From the NCBI RefSeq assembly GCF_001653235.2, contig NC_035791.1:3224001-3288000 (forward strand): a stretch of 64,000 nt of DNA. The letters are read 5' to 3'. The stretch comes from Pochonia chlamydosporia 170 (lineage: Eukaryota; Ascomycota; Sordariomycetes; Hypocreales; Clavicipitaceae). Positions 12,677-22,476 of this stretch are shown here, piece by piece. Below the pieces are notes generated by a model, which had not been told where the DNA came from, did no database searches, and saw only the letters and a list, made by a program, of their open reading frames with translations. Numbering within the stretch: position 1 is the first letter of the stretch; each line of letters opens with the position of its first letter. Made by a program: the position numbers and the translations under genes.

Positions 12677-13851
12677 GGCTGCATGCACTAACGAAGTCCG
12701 TACTAACGTCGAGTATGGTTGAGTATTCAAGTCGAGTTAGTACGCGGCAGACCCGTCGAGTCCTGAAAGACCTGGTGGGCTGGTGCAGGAACATCAAGTG
12801 GAATCGATGAGACGATGAGTCCAGTCCAGGACCGAGATGACAACTGTGATCTGATCCAACATGAACATTTGGACCCAGCCACCCTGGTCGGTCCCTGTCG
12901 AACTGGATGGAAGCACCAGACAAGTCTCGAGCCAACTCAAGCGCCCTCGCCCCTGCATCCGCCTGTGGCTCAGGACATCTGTAGGGCCGAGCCTGCAGAA
13001 GCACGCAGATTGTGCAAGCCAAAAGAAGCATAATGAATCCACCAGGGTCAAATATAGCCAATATACACGCGTCACATGGCGCCAGGACAGCGAGGGCTTG
13101 CTTTGTTCAATTATTGTTGGATAGACATGGCCAATCCGCGCCGCTGTGGTTGGTCTACATGTGCAGAAAGCTGAATCACGATGAACGACATCAGTGCCAC
13201 TCCTCGGCCCTTCAAAGACTGTTTTTCTCGGTGGCGAATGTTGTTGACACTCGTCGACTGAGCACTTGAGTGCATGTGCAATGCGACTTCAGACATGGAA
13301 AACCGGAGGCGGGTGGTTCATCGGCACCGGCACCAGCCGCAAGCCTCACGCCATCAGATTAACTCGTCTGGTGTGTGGTGTGGTGTGCAAGGGAGACCGA
13401 CGACGAGACTTGGAATGCGGCCGAGGCACCGAGGCATCAAATACAATGCAAAGCCCGTCAGTAGTTACACCGCACAGCCTTCAAACAATAGAAAGACGGT
13501 GGTGGCCCGGTTCTAGTTCAACAATTGACTCACTCAGGATAAGACATGTATGAGCGTTGCAGACATCAATGCTTGTTCAGCGGCTACGGAGGAGTAGATG
13601 TCTTGTTGGTGAGGAAGACGTGACTTGCTGGTGGGACACAAACACATTGGGCAACCAATTATAGACTGCGTGATACTGCATGTATTTTGGTAGGTTGAAC
13701 ACTTTGTGTCTGGTCGAATTTATCGATTCATCAGTTGATATTGGTCGAGTTTTCGCAATGATCACTGCAGTGAGCGACCAATTACCTATGGTCAACTGGT
13801 AACTGGAAGGTCATTTGATGGCAACCTTGAAGAAGCGGCCAGACCAGATGG

Positions 13852-13865
13852 ACCAGTCGACTGGT
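13852..13865. repeat. Perfect 14-bp palindrome ACCAGTCGACTGGT
   Basis: The sequence equals its own reverse complement. It lies 260 bp upstream of the BUD32 start, and its half-site ACCAG is shared with the dispersed ACCAGAC and ACCAGTTGAC motifs. GTCAACTGGT lies just upstream at 13791-13800. It is a possible operator-like site. Confidence 0.45.
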
Positions 13866-14121
13866 GTCAACAGCCAACTAGAATCAAGTCAAGTGGGGGC
13901 ACAAGTGGTGCTCTTTGGCCACTGTGCTGACAACCAGTCCACTGCTAGAAACCGTCTGGTATCGCAAAACTGCACCAGCAATCCCTGCATAACCACCACC
14001 AAACCATCTTGAACTTTCCCTGGCGGCCAGACCATTCAACCTAGCCAAATTCCACATGCTGCGATATCCTCTCCCGTGACAATCCCATAAAAGCATACAG
14101 CCTACCTCATCGACAACCACC

Positions 14122-14892
14122 ATGACCGCCGCGTCACCCCCCACGACGCACCAATTTCCCCTCCCAAAGATTCTCGAATACCCCTCCTCAACCCCTCCAT
14201 CACTCATCACCCAAGGCGCCGAAGGCCGACTCTACAAAACGACATACCTGCACCCCAATCTCCCCTGCGCGCTGAAATACCGACCTCCAAAACCATGGCG
14301 ACACCCGATTCTCGACCAGCGACTCACCAAGCACCGAATCCTATCTGAGGCCCGAATCCTCGCCAAGTGTCGAAGGGACGGCGTCCGCGTCCCCGCCGTG
14401 TATGGCATCGACGAAAGCGGCGGATGGCTGATGCTGGAATGGGTTCAGGGGACACCCGTGCGAGTCAATATAAATGAATGGCTGGGGAGCAGAACAGAAG
14501 GCATTGAGGACGATGAAAGATTAAAAGATTTGATGAGGCGCATTGGCAGGGCTGTGGGCAACTTGCATAAGATTGGGATTGTGCACGGCGATTTGACCAC
14601 CAGCAATATGATGCTGAGTCCGCCGTCCGACCGTTCGGAACAGGTCGATTCGCTGAGTGGGGAGATTGTGATTATTGATTTGGGGCTGGCTAGCGGCGCT
14701 GTGCACGAGGAAGAACGAGCAGTGGACTTGTACGTCTTGGAACGGGCATTTGGTAGTACACACCCTCGTGCGGAGTGTTTGTTTGGCGAATTAGTCGATG
14801 CTTACAAGGGGTGCTTCAAGCAAGCGTCTACGGTCTTGAAAAAGCTGGAAGATGTGAGAATGCGAGGGCGGAAACGGAGCATGCTTGGTTAA
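14122..14892 (+). CDS. BUD32: EKC/KEOPS complex kinase Bud32 (PRPK)
   Basis: An intronless frame of 256 residues, the normal size for fungal Bud32. It is a minimal kinase: the glycine-poor loop QGAEGRLYKT (about residues 31-40), the ATP lysine at about 52 in ALKYRPPK, the KHR/E region (about 70-77), the catalytic loop HGDLTTSN at 155-162, the metal-binding DLG at 186-188 in place of DFG, and the conserved basic C-terminal end RMRGRKRSMLG. Within KEOPS it works with Kae1, Cgi121, Pcc1 and Gon7 to make t6A at position 37 of ANN-decoding tRNAs, and acts as an ATPase. All key residues are present, so the gene should be functional. It converges on the glutamate-cysteine ligase modifier gene, 329 bp away. 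Confidence 0.95.
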   Translation: MTAASPPTTHQFPLPKILEYPSSTPPSLITQGAEGRLYKTTYLHPNLPCALKYRPPKPWRHPILDQRLTKHRILSEARILAKCRRDGVRVPAVYGIDESGGWLMLEWVQGTPVRVNINEWLGSRTEGIEDDERLKDLMRRIGRAVGNLHKIGIVHGDLTTSNMMLSPPSDRSEQVDSLSGEIVIIDLGLASGAVHEEERAVDLYVLERAFGSTHPRAECLFGELVDAYKGCFKQASTVLKKLEDVRMRGRKRSMLG

Positions 14893-15221
14893 GAGGAAAG
14901 ACTAGGCAAAGTAAAGAACTAATGATATCCATGTTGTAGTATTTGCCGTTAATGCGCCTCTAAAGCGCAGAAGTGATGCTCGCTATAGCAGAACGAACCC
15001 CGAGATATCCCAAGAAGTAAACAATGTAGAAAAGAAAAGAAAAACAGGAGAAAAGAGTACAGGAATTGTTGCAGGACTTGTTGTGTATGTCTGTCAACGC
15101 AAATTTCCCACCCCGGCCCATCAATATGCAGTGTTACCAAAACTTCACGTCTCCAACTGTTCATTCTTTCAACGTCCCCCAAAGCCCAAAATCAACTTCA
15201 ACTTCCTCAGCGTACCCTACT
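14893..15221. other. Convergent spacer BUD32 / GCLM
   Basis: A short 3'-3' spacer with A-rich stretches at about 15025-15060. I see no gene. Confidence 0.55.
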
Positions 15222-16324
15222 TTAACCTTCGACAAGTTCCGCACCTGCGAAGTAACCCTTGTTCTCAATCACACCGCGGTCTCGCACGAACGCCATATAC
15301 CGAGCAACCCATTGGGGAACAATATTCCCCTGCAGTCCAACACCGCCATTTTCCGCATCAGCCAACACATTGGCTCCTCGGATTCCTGAGCCAAGGAGCT
15401 CCCGTAGAGTTCCAGGAGGCAGAATGTCTGTGCAGTCGCGGTGAACATTTAGCTCAATGCCATGGACTTCTGCTAGCTGCTTGAGAGGAGGTGGGACATT
15501 GCAGCAATCGTGCAAGTTGATCTGGTCAACAGCCGGAGGAATGGAAGCACGCTTGATGAATGCGCTTAGTTTCTCGCTGCCAAACTCGGATACTCCTAGT
15601 CTTTTGACGACTCCTTGATTGTGCAGGTTCTCAAAGATCTGCCAAGTAGCCAACTCCTCGTCCAGATTGCCTTGGTGGGCATTCTTCTTGTCGGCCTCCC
15701 ACTCACAGGTTCCTTCAAAGGATATGCCGGGGAAGGACGCGACGAGCAAGTCAATTGTTTGAATGCCCAGTTCCTTGCTGGCAAGAGCCAGAGCGTCACG
15801 AATATACTGCTCGCGCTGGTTAACGGACGTGCCTGGTAGCAGGAAGATCTTTACGGTGATTTCGTATTGGTTTCGCTCGTCTCTCAGTCCGGCCGCCTGC
15901 CAATTGATTCGGGGAATGTATAACACTTTGCCATCCCTCTCAGTCCAAACTTCGACCGGCGTGGGCGGCGTCGACGTTCCGCTGCGAATACCATTGCCGT
16001 TTCCGTTTGTGATGCCGTTGACACCATTGGCGCCATTGACGCTGCCGGTGCCGTTGCCGTTGCCGTTAGCATTGGCATTGGCAGTGGCATAGTCGCGCTT
16101 GGCCTCGGAAAAATTGTCGCGGAGAGAATTTACAAGTTCGAGATTCGATCTGTTGTTGCCGCCCGACTTTCGAATGATCGATGGCCCAGAGGTCATGACA
16201 TTGCTGCACAAAAAGCAAAGAGTTCGGTTAGCCCATCGTCGCTCACATGCAGGGTCCTCTTTGTCCCGGCGGGCGCACGGAGGAGAGAGAAGACAAACCC
16301 TGTCGACAGCACCAGCTTCGTCAT
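15222..16324 (-). CDS. Glutamate-cysteine ligase modifier (regulatory) subunit
   Basis: Two exons: 16324-16299 (26 nt) and 16203-15222, giving 335 residues. The first exon supplies MTKLVLSTG and joins in frame to NVMTSGPSIIRK, restoring the conserved fungal N-terminus; without it the frame would begin after an acceptor site. The rest is an aldo-keto-reductase-like barrel: TIDLLVASFPG, then a helix with VKRLGVSEFGSEKL, then PAVDQINLHDC, as in GCLM. The protein binds the catalytic ligase Gcs1 and raises its affinity for glutamate in glutathione synthesis in the cytosol. Residues about 49-84 are an Asn/Gly/Ala-rich insert encoded by degenerate GGCAAT-type hexamers. It converges on BUD32 and diverges from APS1. 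Confidence 0.9.
15975..16085 (-). repeat. Asn-Gly codon repeat inside the GCLM gene
   Basis: About 36 codons alternate mainly between AAY/GGY and GCN, written on the plus strand as repeats near GCCGTTGCCGTT. The tract encodes a flexible, low-complexity insert between the N-terminal strand and the body of the barrel. It looks like replication-slippage expansion that has since accumulated changes. Confidence 0.7.
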
Positions 16325-17253
16325 GGCAGGCAGAGTATCAGAATAAAAGCCGGGTGCAAAATATTGTAGAGGGATGGAATCGAAATATCTGCACAGCCGT
16401 ATCGAGTATACCAAGTCAAATGCACAACAAGTTTCTAAAAAGAAAAATAATCAAAGAAGGGAAGCACCCGTCTTCTGGCGAAAGCGGAGAATGCTTAAGA
16501 AAATTTAGACAGGGTGCGGACTGTCGCATCTGGTTGCGCCTTCCTCGAAACCCCCAAGAGAATGAGAGCCTGGGAGCGAGCGGGCGTTTTTAGCTCGTCG
16601 CGTACCGAAATTCAGACATGAACCAATGTGCTGGACCCTGTTCCCAATGTTCCCTTCGCGCCTTCCGTCAAATACCATTAAGTGCTACCTTCCCGGAACT
16701 GGCGCAACCGCATCAGAAATCGGCCCAGACATGGAGCGACTGTCGGACAGCCCAGTGCCAGGCCCAGCCAGAACTCATCCGCTCAACTTGGATTAATAAT
16801 GCGGGGTGTCCTGGCGGGGTTCCCATTGGCATTTCCAGCAATCAACTCAGCCCAAGCTGGCTTCGATGACGGCTTTGAGTTTGCCAATGCCGCCTCTTGC
16901 GCGCCAAATTTTAATTGACAGTGCCTTCACTGTTTAATGTTGCCTGGCCCGCGGTGCCCATAGGGACATCAGCCGGACATGCCTGTCACTGTTAGTGGTC
17001 AAGGACCTGATGGTTATGGTGCAGCCTAGTGCTAGGCTCTCGGAAGTTGGACTTTTCTCGGTCTTCAAGTTTCAGTATATGTCATGGAAATTGCAAATGC
17101 ATGACACACGCCATCTTCCTTGGAGGCGCGATGCATGATACGGGATACGGAGAGGCTCGGATCGCAAGACATGAGGTGATCAAATGAACCTGCTGCAAGA
17201 CGTGACTGGTTACAGGATATGCAGCCTGTATCTGATATTGGGTGATGCATGTT

Positions 17254-17277
17254 CAAGTTGCATGTCAAGTTGCATGT
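17254..17277. repeat. Tandem duplication of CAAGTTGCATGT
   Basis: Two perfect head-to-tail copies of a 12-bp unit, which contains GCATG. A further GATGCATGTTCAAG lies immediately upstream. It lies 550 bp from the APS1 start. Confidence 0.7.
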
Positions 17278-17603
17278 CCGCACACTTCTGGCGGAGTTGC
17301 TCAGTTGAGTTGTGAGACAGCATAGATGTCGCCATTCATTCTATGTGACGTATCATTGGCTTCCCCAGCCAGACGAAGTTCGCAGGTTTAACTGCAGTTT
17401 GATGGCCCGTAAAACTATACAGCACTCATGTAGAAATGCAAGGCCGTAATCGACGTGCTATTAGAGAATTCAACTTGACCAATTTCCACACAATCATATA
17501 CTTTATTTGCTCGTGTCAAATGTTTTGACCAGCGGTGGAGTTTCGGCGCGGAAAAACGTCTGTTCTGGTCTGAGGGATTGAGTTCTCCCCCACCAACTCC
17601 CCG

Positions 17604-17660
17604 ATGAAGCTCCTGCCTGGGCTGGCGGCTTGCCTGCTCGTCGCCAACCTGGTTAGATGA
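17604..17660 (+). promoter_or_regulatory. Possible upstream ORF of APS1
   Basis: An 18-codon frame beginning MKLLPGLAACLLVANLVR and ending in TGA lies 160 bp before the APS1 start. Its hydrophobic composition resembles a signal peptide. If the APS1 leader extends this far, it could act as a uORF. No transcript evidence is available from the sequence. Confidence 0.3.
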
Positions 17661-17823
17661 CCCCTAGCACTGTGATGAACACACAGTAAACCTCCACACC
17701 ACAACCCACACGAACGACAATCGAGTCCCTTCGCCTCTTTCTTTGCTCTCGACCTGTTCCCGACAGCCTCGCATACACATCCCAGTCCTAGCTAGGCTTG
17801 GTGATGTGTATTCTTCCTTCGTA

Positions 17824-18681
17824 ATGGCCATTCAGTGCGTACCAGAATCCTCGCCTCGCCTCGCCTCGCCGACAAGTCTTGTCAAGGTGGTTGCTGACCT
17901 GTGGCCACAGATATCTTATTTTGCTGTCCCGACAGGGCAAAGTGGTTCGTCTACGCCTATGCCCGAATTTGTATAACCAATCTCATAAATGCTTACCTGG
18001 CCTTGCAGCGCCTCGCCAAGTGGTTTACCACACTGTCCCCAAAGGACAAGGCCAAGATTGTCAAGGATGTGTCCCAGCTGGTCCTTGCCCGCCGAACGCG
18101 CATGTGCAACTTCCTCGAGTATAAAGGTTCGTGTCGTGCAACCCGTCTCCAGTACTAATAGTCTGGAGTTTTAGATTGTGAAGAAAATGCTAATACATCT
18201 GCTGGCATGCAGACACCAAAATCGTGTACCGTCGATATGCCTCGTTATTCTTCATTGCTGGATGTTCGTCAGACGATAACGAGTTGATTACTCTCGAAAT
18301 TATTCATCGCTATGTCGAACAAATGGACAAGTACTACGGCAATGTCTGCGAGCTAGACATTATCTTCTCCTTCACCAAGGCTTACTATATACTCGACGAG
18401 CTGCTACTCGCTGGCGAGCTTCAAGAAAGCAGCAAGAAAAACGTTTTGCGATGCATAGGGCAGCAGGACTCCCTTGAAGACATGGAGGTACGTTTAGTGC
18501 GCTGATGTTGTTCCTCGGTCCGGTGTCCCCAATTTCCTCGCCCCCCTTTTGCTGGCAGAGAAGTTGTTCGCCGTGCAATCTTCTTCGCACATGTCGTCGC
18601 CAAGGTCAAAACCAGCTGACGTGGGATATCTTGTTCTTCGCCCCTCATCAGGTTGAGGATGAAGTTACCAAGCTCATGTAA
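17824..18681 (+). CDS. APS1: AP-1 clathrin adaptor complex small subunit sigma-1
   Basis: Five exons: 17824-17834, 17911-17944, 18009-18126, 18213-18487 and 18652-18681, giving 155 residues, the family length. The longin-like fold reads straight through: [20 protein letters not shown], then [20 protein letters not shown], then [20 protein letters not shown], then [19 protein letters not shown], then [19 protein letters not shown]. It ends VEDEVTKLM. The first coding exon is only 11 nt. The high match to the AP-1 form ([16 protein letters not shown]) argues against AP-2 or AP-3 sigma. It is part of the heterotetramer that sorts cargo between trans-Golgi and endosomes. Intron 1 contains four tandem TCGCC units. 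All introns are canonical. Confidence 0.95.
17851..17870. repeat. TCGCC tandem repeat in APS1 intron 1
   Basis: Four tandem copies of a 5-bp unit lie inside the intron at 17835-17910. This is a short simple repeat with no clear role. Confidence 0.7.
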
Positions 18682-20164
18682 TCCTCCTCTTCATTTCCGA
18701 CACTTTGACATGTGAGGTGATTTACATTTCGCTCGATGGCGTGGCACCTCTTTACCTTTCCAACGTTCCAAGTTGTGTTGATGTCATGATCACCACCTCG
18801 ATGCACGATACCCACAAACTCGTCAAATAGGGGCGGCGGCCGTCTCAGTACATGCCGGATTGAAAAGCAAAGAAGCAAGAATGTGAAGGATGTGAAAGTG
18901 ATTTGAAATACAGCGGCGGTTGATGCAAGACATTGACACTTGAACTTGGCAGGCTACGTTAGACGTCGAGAACAATCTCAAGACCGCCGGCCTGATTTGA
19001 GCGGCGGTGAAGCTGCGAGCGATGAACTCGGGCAAAAATATTAGGCATCTCTTCAATGGGAAGAGAAGACACTACGGAACACAGGACGCGCGGGTAGGGG
19101 CCTCATTACCGATCAACAAGCTGTTTGCCACTGGGAAAGCGCCGTCATGTTGGCTTTGTGTGTATTTTATCTTTGAGGATGGAAAACCGTCCTCTGTAAT
19201 ATCGAGAGATAGCAAGTCCCTTTTGGGCTGTCAGAGAACGGGAAAACTTGGGCAGCTGCACATCGCGGACAATCAGAACCAGCTTGACGGGTTGGAGACT
19301 TGGCACACTCAAAGATTCTTGCTACCGAGCCGGATGGACAACATCTATCACGGAGGGTGGCAGGGTATTTTATGAGAGTCGATTTTGCGGTATCGGATGG
19401 AAACCGGACCAGCCAAGATCAACCCAAGGATGCCCAATGCCGAAAGCTCATGACTGAATCAGCAAATAACGAGCAGTATTTCACGTTCAACTTTTTGACT
19501 GTCGCACCAGTGCAGCCCCCGTGGTCGTGTGTTCCGATGTCAGACACGACAACGATTCTTAATAAATGTGTTACAGATACAGTACCCGTCCTGCCTTAGC
19601 AACTGTTAATGTTCGACCCGTGGCACTGCCATGCCATCCCATTCGCCCTGACGGGACGAGCTGGCGTTGATGTGAGTATTGACCCAATCAAGATGGTTAG
19701 CCAGCCCAATTGATCCACGCGGCGTTGCAGATGTGTTGAGCGACAAAGGAGCATTGTCTCTCATGCTTGTCACAGGAAGGATTGACATGACTGACGTGCT
19801 CTATGCAATGGACGGATTTCACGAACATGTTCGCTGACGACTGAAAGTACGGAAGTTGCGGGCATACACTGGCCGGAGATGGCGCGGCTTCTTGTTCGTC
19901 TGGCAATCAGAGAGGGACGTGATCCGCATCGGTGCTTTGCGATGTCGCCAGAGCGGTGCCGTCCTTGACATTGAGGACCCGCTCGAGGATAGAGCTTCCA
20001 ACTACCTGTCCCAATCTCATGGTGCTGTGCCGTTGTTTGCCTTCGCACACGCCTGCCTGGTGGCTTGCGTTGTTGGATGAGGATGGAATGAGGATGTGGG
20101 CCACCGATTACACGACACCAAAGCACGCCTCGGTTTCCGGTTGGGTCTGTATTGGGTGGGACCG

Positions 20165-20220
20165 ACCAGACTGGACCTGACTGACGGCTCCCACCAGACA
20201 AGACCAGATTGATGTCTGGT
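20165..20220. repeat. Cluster of three ACCAGAC motifs
   Basis: ACCAGAC occurs at 20165-20171 and 20193-20199, and its complement GTCTGGT at 20214-20220. An additional GACCAGAT lies between the last two. This is the densest occurrence of the motif in the window, and it lies about 1.2 kb upstream of the MAF1 start. Confidence 0.6.
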
Positions 20221-20526
20221 GCGTCTCCCCAAAGTCCCATCAGCCATAACCCCGTCCGATACGGGGGCCCAAGGACAACATTGAACAGGATTGGGGGGAT
20301 GATCAGCAAGCAGCAAACCAAAAGCAGCCGCAAACCCACTTTGCACCAAGAACCCCAGCGACATTCGCTCCCCGTTCGCGCACTGAGCTCGTGCTGGTGC
20401 TGCTGGCGCTCCTTTGCTGATGGGCGTTTCGGTGTTCCGTGTCCCCCATCCCAGTCATCCATGTCCCCATCTCCTCGTGGATGTTGCTGATGTCGTCAGG
20501 CTGGGCTGGCGCTCTGAGTGTCGGGA

Positions 20527-20553
20527 GGTTTTGGGTTTTGGGTTTTGGGTTGG
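20527..20553. repeat. GGTTTTG tandem repeat (telomere-like)
   Basis: Three units of a TTTTGGG-type heptamer followed by a partial unit. It differs from the TTAGGG telomere repeat of most fungi and is probably a simple repeat. Confidence 0.6.
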
Positions 20554-21091
20554 CTGTGATTTGACTTTCGAGTTGCCTTGGTTCATCAGCTGTTGCAGCT
20601 GCGCTTGCTGGCTGCTTCCATCATTGGTACTTCGCACACACCAAACGCTCCTTTCGCACCTTCCTCCCGCCAGTGTGAGCGCCATTCTGCACCACGCCAT
20701 TTCGGCTTTGTTCACCCAGTCTTCGAACCTCGACTTCCAACCTGAGTGCCTCTTGAGTGCCTACTTACTTCAACCTTCCTCCCCTCCCCCCACTTCACAC
20801 GATCTCACCTCTCCCAAGACATCACTTCAGTTGTTCCAACTCCAACCCTCATATTTCTTCATTGACAGCCATGTCTGCCGGCCCTTGCTGCTAGACTTGT
20901 CGGTCTGGCACTTATTCCTACTTCTTGGACCAGTCTAGGGCCACAAGCACACAACGTCGCGCACTCTTGGACGACCGACTCCGGAGTGACATCTCGACTG
21001 ACGAAACGCGACCGACGGCGAACAACACAAACCACAACTTAATCTCCGCGAGCGACTGCGATAACGTCTCCCCTGGCCCGTCACTACCACA

Positions 21092-21115
21092 CATCGATTC
21101 ATCGATTCATCGATT
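21092..21115. repeat. CATCGATT triple tandem repeat
   Basis: Three perfect copies of an 8-bp unit containing the ATCGAT palindrome, about 260 bp upstream of the MAF1 start codon, probably in its leader or promoter. Confidence 0.7.
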
Positions 21116-21375
21116 TTGGCAGACTCACCGGTGTCTAGCTTCCAACCTCACCGCTTGGCTCCGGCGTTACTCAACTCTTCCGCGTGTTTGTGACGCTGTT
21201 TGCTCACTGTCTCTTCACGCCGTCTTCGATTCCTGACGTCGCGGCACACTGAGTTACCGCGCCATTCACAAAACTCGCGGCCTATTTCTCTTCGCCCAAT
21301 CTTGGGGCATCTCTTGTCGCTGTTGCTTCCAGACAACTTGGACTCTCAAGGAAGCCAACCCAACCCTCCACCAAA

Positions 21376-22476
21376 ATGAAGGTTTGCATTAATCCAGGCA
21401 GCTGTATCTGGTCATGAAGACAGTATCCACGATGACTCCCTTTGCTAACACGCCCATGCGCAACTTTGTAGTATCTGCCGGTTCAGGACTTTGAAGCCGT
21501 CACAGGCGCGCTCAACTTCAACACTCCCGATTGCAATGTCACTGGCGGCTGCGACTTATACACCACCAAGTCGACCGGCTCCGACAAGAAACTATACAAA
21601 AACATTGATAAGGACCTAAACTCACAACATGCGGCTCTGTTGAAACTCGGCGCAAGTTTATCACCGCCTGATCGCGAGCACATGCTTGCCACCTCACCGA
21701 GCATGCAACTATTTTCGACATCAAGCGCATTCGGGCCACTATCGGAACTGTCAAGCAGAAGGACATTTGCTTATTTAATTGCAACACTAAACGCGAGTCA
21801 CCCACACTACGACTTTTCACACGTTTTGCGGCCAAATGACTTCAAGCGAGAGCGAAATTTGCGCCGAGTTATGGCCAACCTCGATTCTATCCTGCAAAAC
21901 GTACGGCCCGGATTCGAGGCGACATCATTTGACTCGTCTTTAGGAAGCGATCTGAACTCAGTCTGGGGCACACAATGCTGGTCGTTAATAGACAAAGAGA
22001 TGCGCCTTAACGAGTGCACTATTTTTAGTTACCAACCGGACCCTGATCCGTTTGAGGAGGACGAGAGTGCCATCTGGGCGGTCCATTATTTCTTTTTCAA
22101 TAGGGCTCTGAAACGAGTTGCATATCTCTATGTCCGTGTCGTTCCCGTTGTCTCATCGAACAGTCCGACGCTACGACCCATGCGAGTTGGCCAAGCAAAG
22201 AGAAACACCGATTTTGACGAAGAAGGCGCCACAAAGCGAGCCACGTACTGGCTGGGTGACAGGCATGTCGAGCTGGTCAATTCTTATGACGATGAAGACG
22301 ACCAAATGGACGATGGGCTCTATTGGAATCGAGGAGAAGACGGCGACTTGGTTCCGTACTCAGACGATGAATATTTCGACGAGGAAGAAGAAGATGACGA
22401 CCTAGAGGACGACACACACATGCTTGACAAGGAGCGACTGATGAGCGAAGATGTCGCTGGACGAATGGAGATTTAA
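21376..22476 (+). CDS. MAF1: Maf1, repressor of RNA polymerase III
   Basis: Two exons: 21376-21381 (only ATG AAG) and 21472-22476, giving 336 residues. The tiny first exon is required because the long frame has no suitable ATG before its conserved start (KYLPVQDFEAVTGALNF). The Maf1 boxes are all visible: CDLYTTKSTGSDKKLYKNID near the N-terminus; FGPLSELSSRRTFAYLIATL followed by NASHPHYDFS in the middle; WSLIDKEMRLNECTIFSYQP and the FFFNRALKRVAYLY segment towards the end. A very acidic tail with Asp/Glu runs follows. Maf1 binds Pol III and blocks transcription of tRNA and 5S genes under stress or TOR inhibition, and is controlled by phosphorylation. No phosphosite can be assigned here. The linker between boxes is short compared with the yeast protein. 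Confidence 0.94.

Larger units (their letters stand above)
12341..14121. other. Divergent spacer rich in ACCAG-type motifs, upstream of BUD32
   Basis: No supported gene. ACCAGAC or its complement occurs at 12915, 13366, 13708 and 13954. ACCAGTTGAC or its complement occurs at 12641, 12667 and 13791. A perfect 14-bp palindrome lies at 13852-13865. A TATA-like CATAAAAG lies near 14089, about 30 bp before the BUD32 ATG. A 217-codon open frame (12408-13061, minus) looks random. Confidence 0.6.
16325..17823. other. Divergent spacer GCLM / APS1
   Basis: No supported gene. It contains a 12-bp tandem duplication (17254-17277) and a short upstream ORF before APS1 (17604-17660). The spacer serves as 5' region for both genes. 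Confidence 0.55.
18682..21375. other. Long spacer APS1 to MAF1, MAF1 upstream region
   Basis: I find no gene supported by family features. Three ACCAGAC motifs are packed in 56 bp at 20165-20220. A GGTTTTG-type repeat lies at 20527-20553 and a CATCGATT triple repeat at 21092-21115. From about 20700 the DNA is CT- and CA-rich, which suits a long MAF1 leader. Two longer open frames (19770-20462 minus, 20414-20938 plus) look random. Confidence 0.55.

Noticed and set aside
12408..13061. 217-codon open frame on the minus strand
   Set aside because: Composition is irregular with many Cys, His and Arg, no domain pattern is visible, and it overlaps a motif-rich promoter region.
19770..20462. 230-codon open frame on the minus strand with one hydrophobic segment
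   Set aside because: Apart from a single hydrophobic stretch the composition looks random (Arg/Ser/Gly-rich), and it lies across the ACCAGAC cluster upstream of MAF1.
20527..20553. TTTTGGG repeats as an interstitial telomere
   Set aside because: The unit is not TTAGGG and there are only about three copies; best treated as a simple repeat.
20414..20938. 174-codon open frame upstream of MAF1
   Set aside because: Kept open by CT-rich leader sequence; no family features.
21715..21832. Second open frame overlapping MAF1 that reads FDIKRIRATIGTVKQKD
   Set aside because: It ends at a stop after about 40 codons, whereas the annotated frame carries the conserved Maf1 box FGPLSELSSRRTFAYL.
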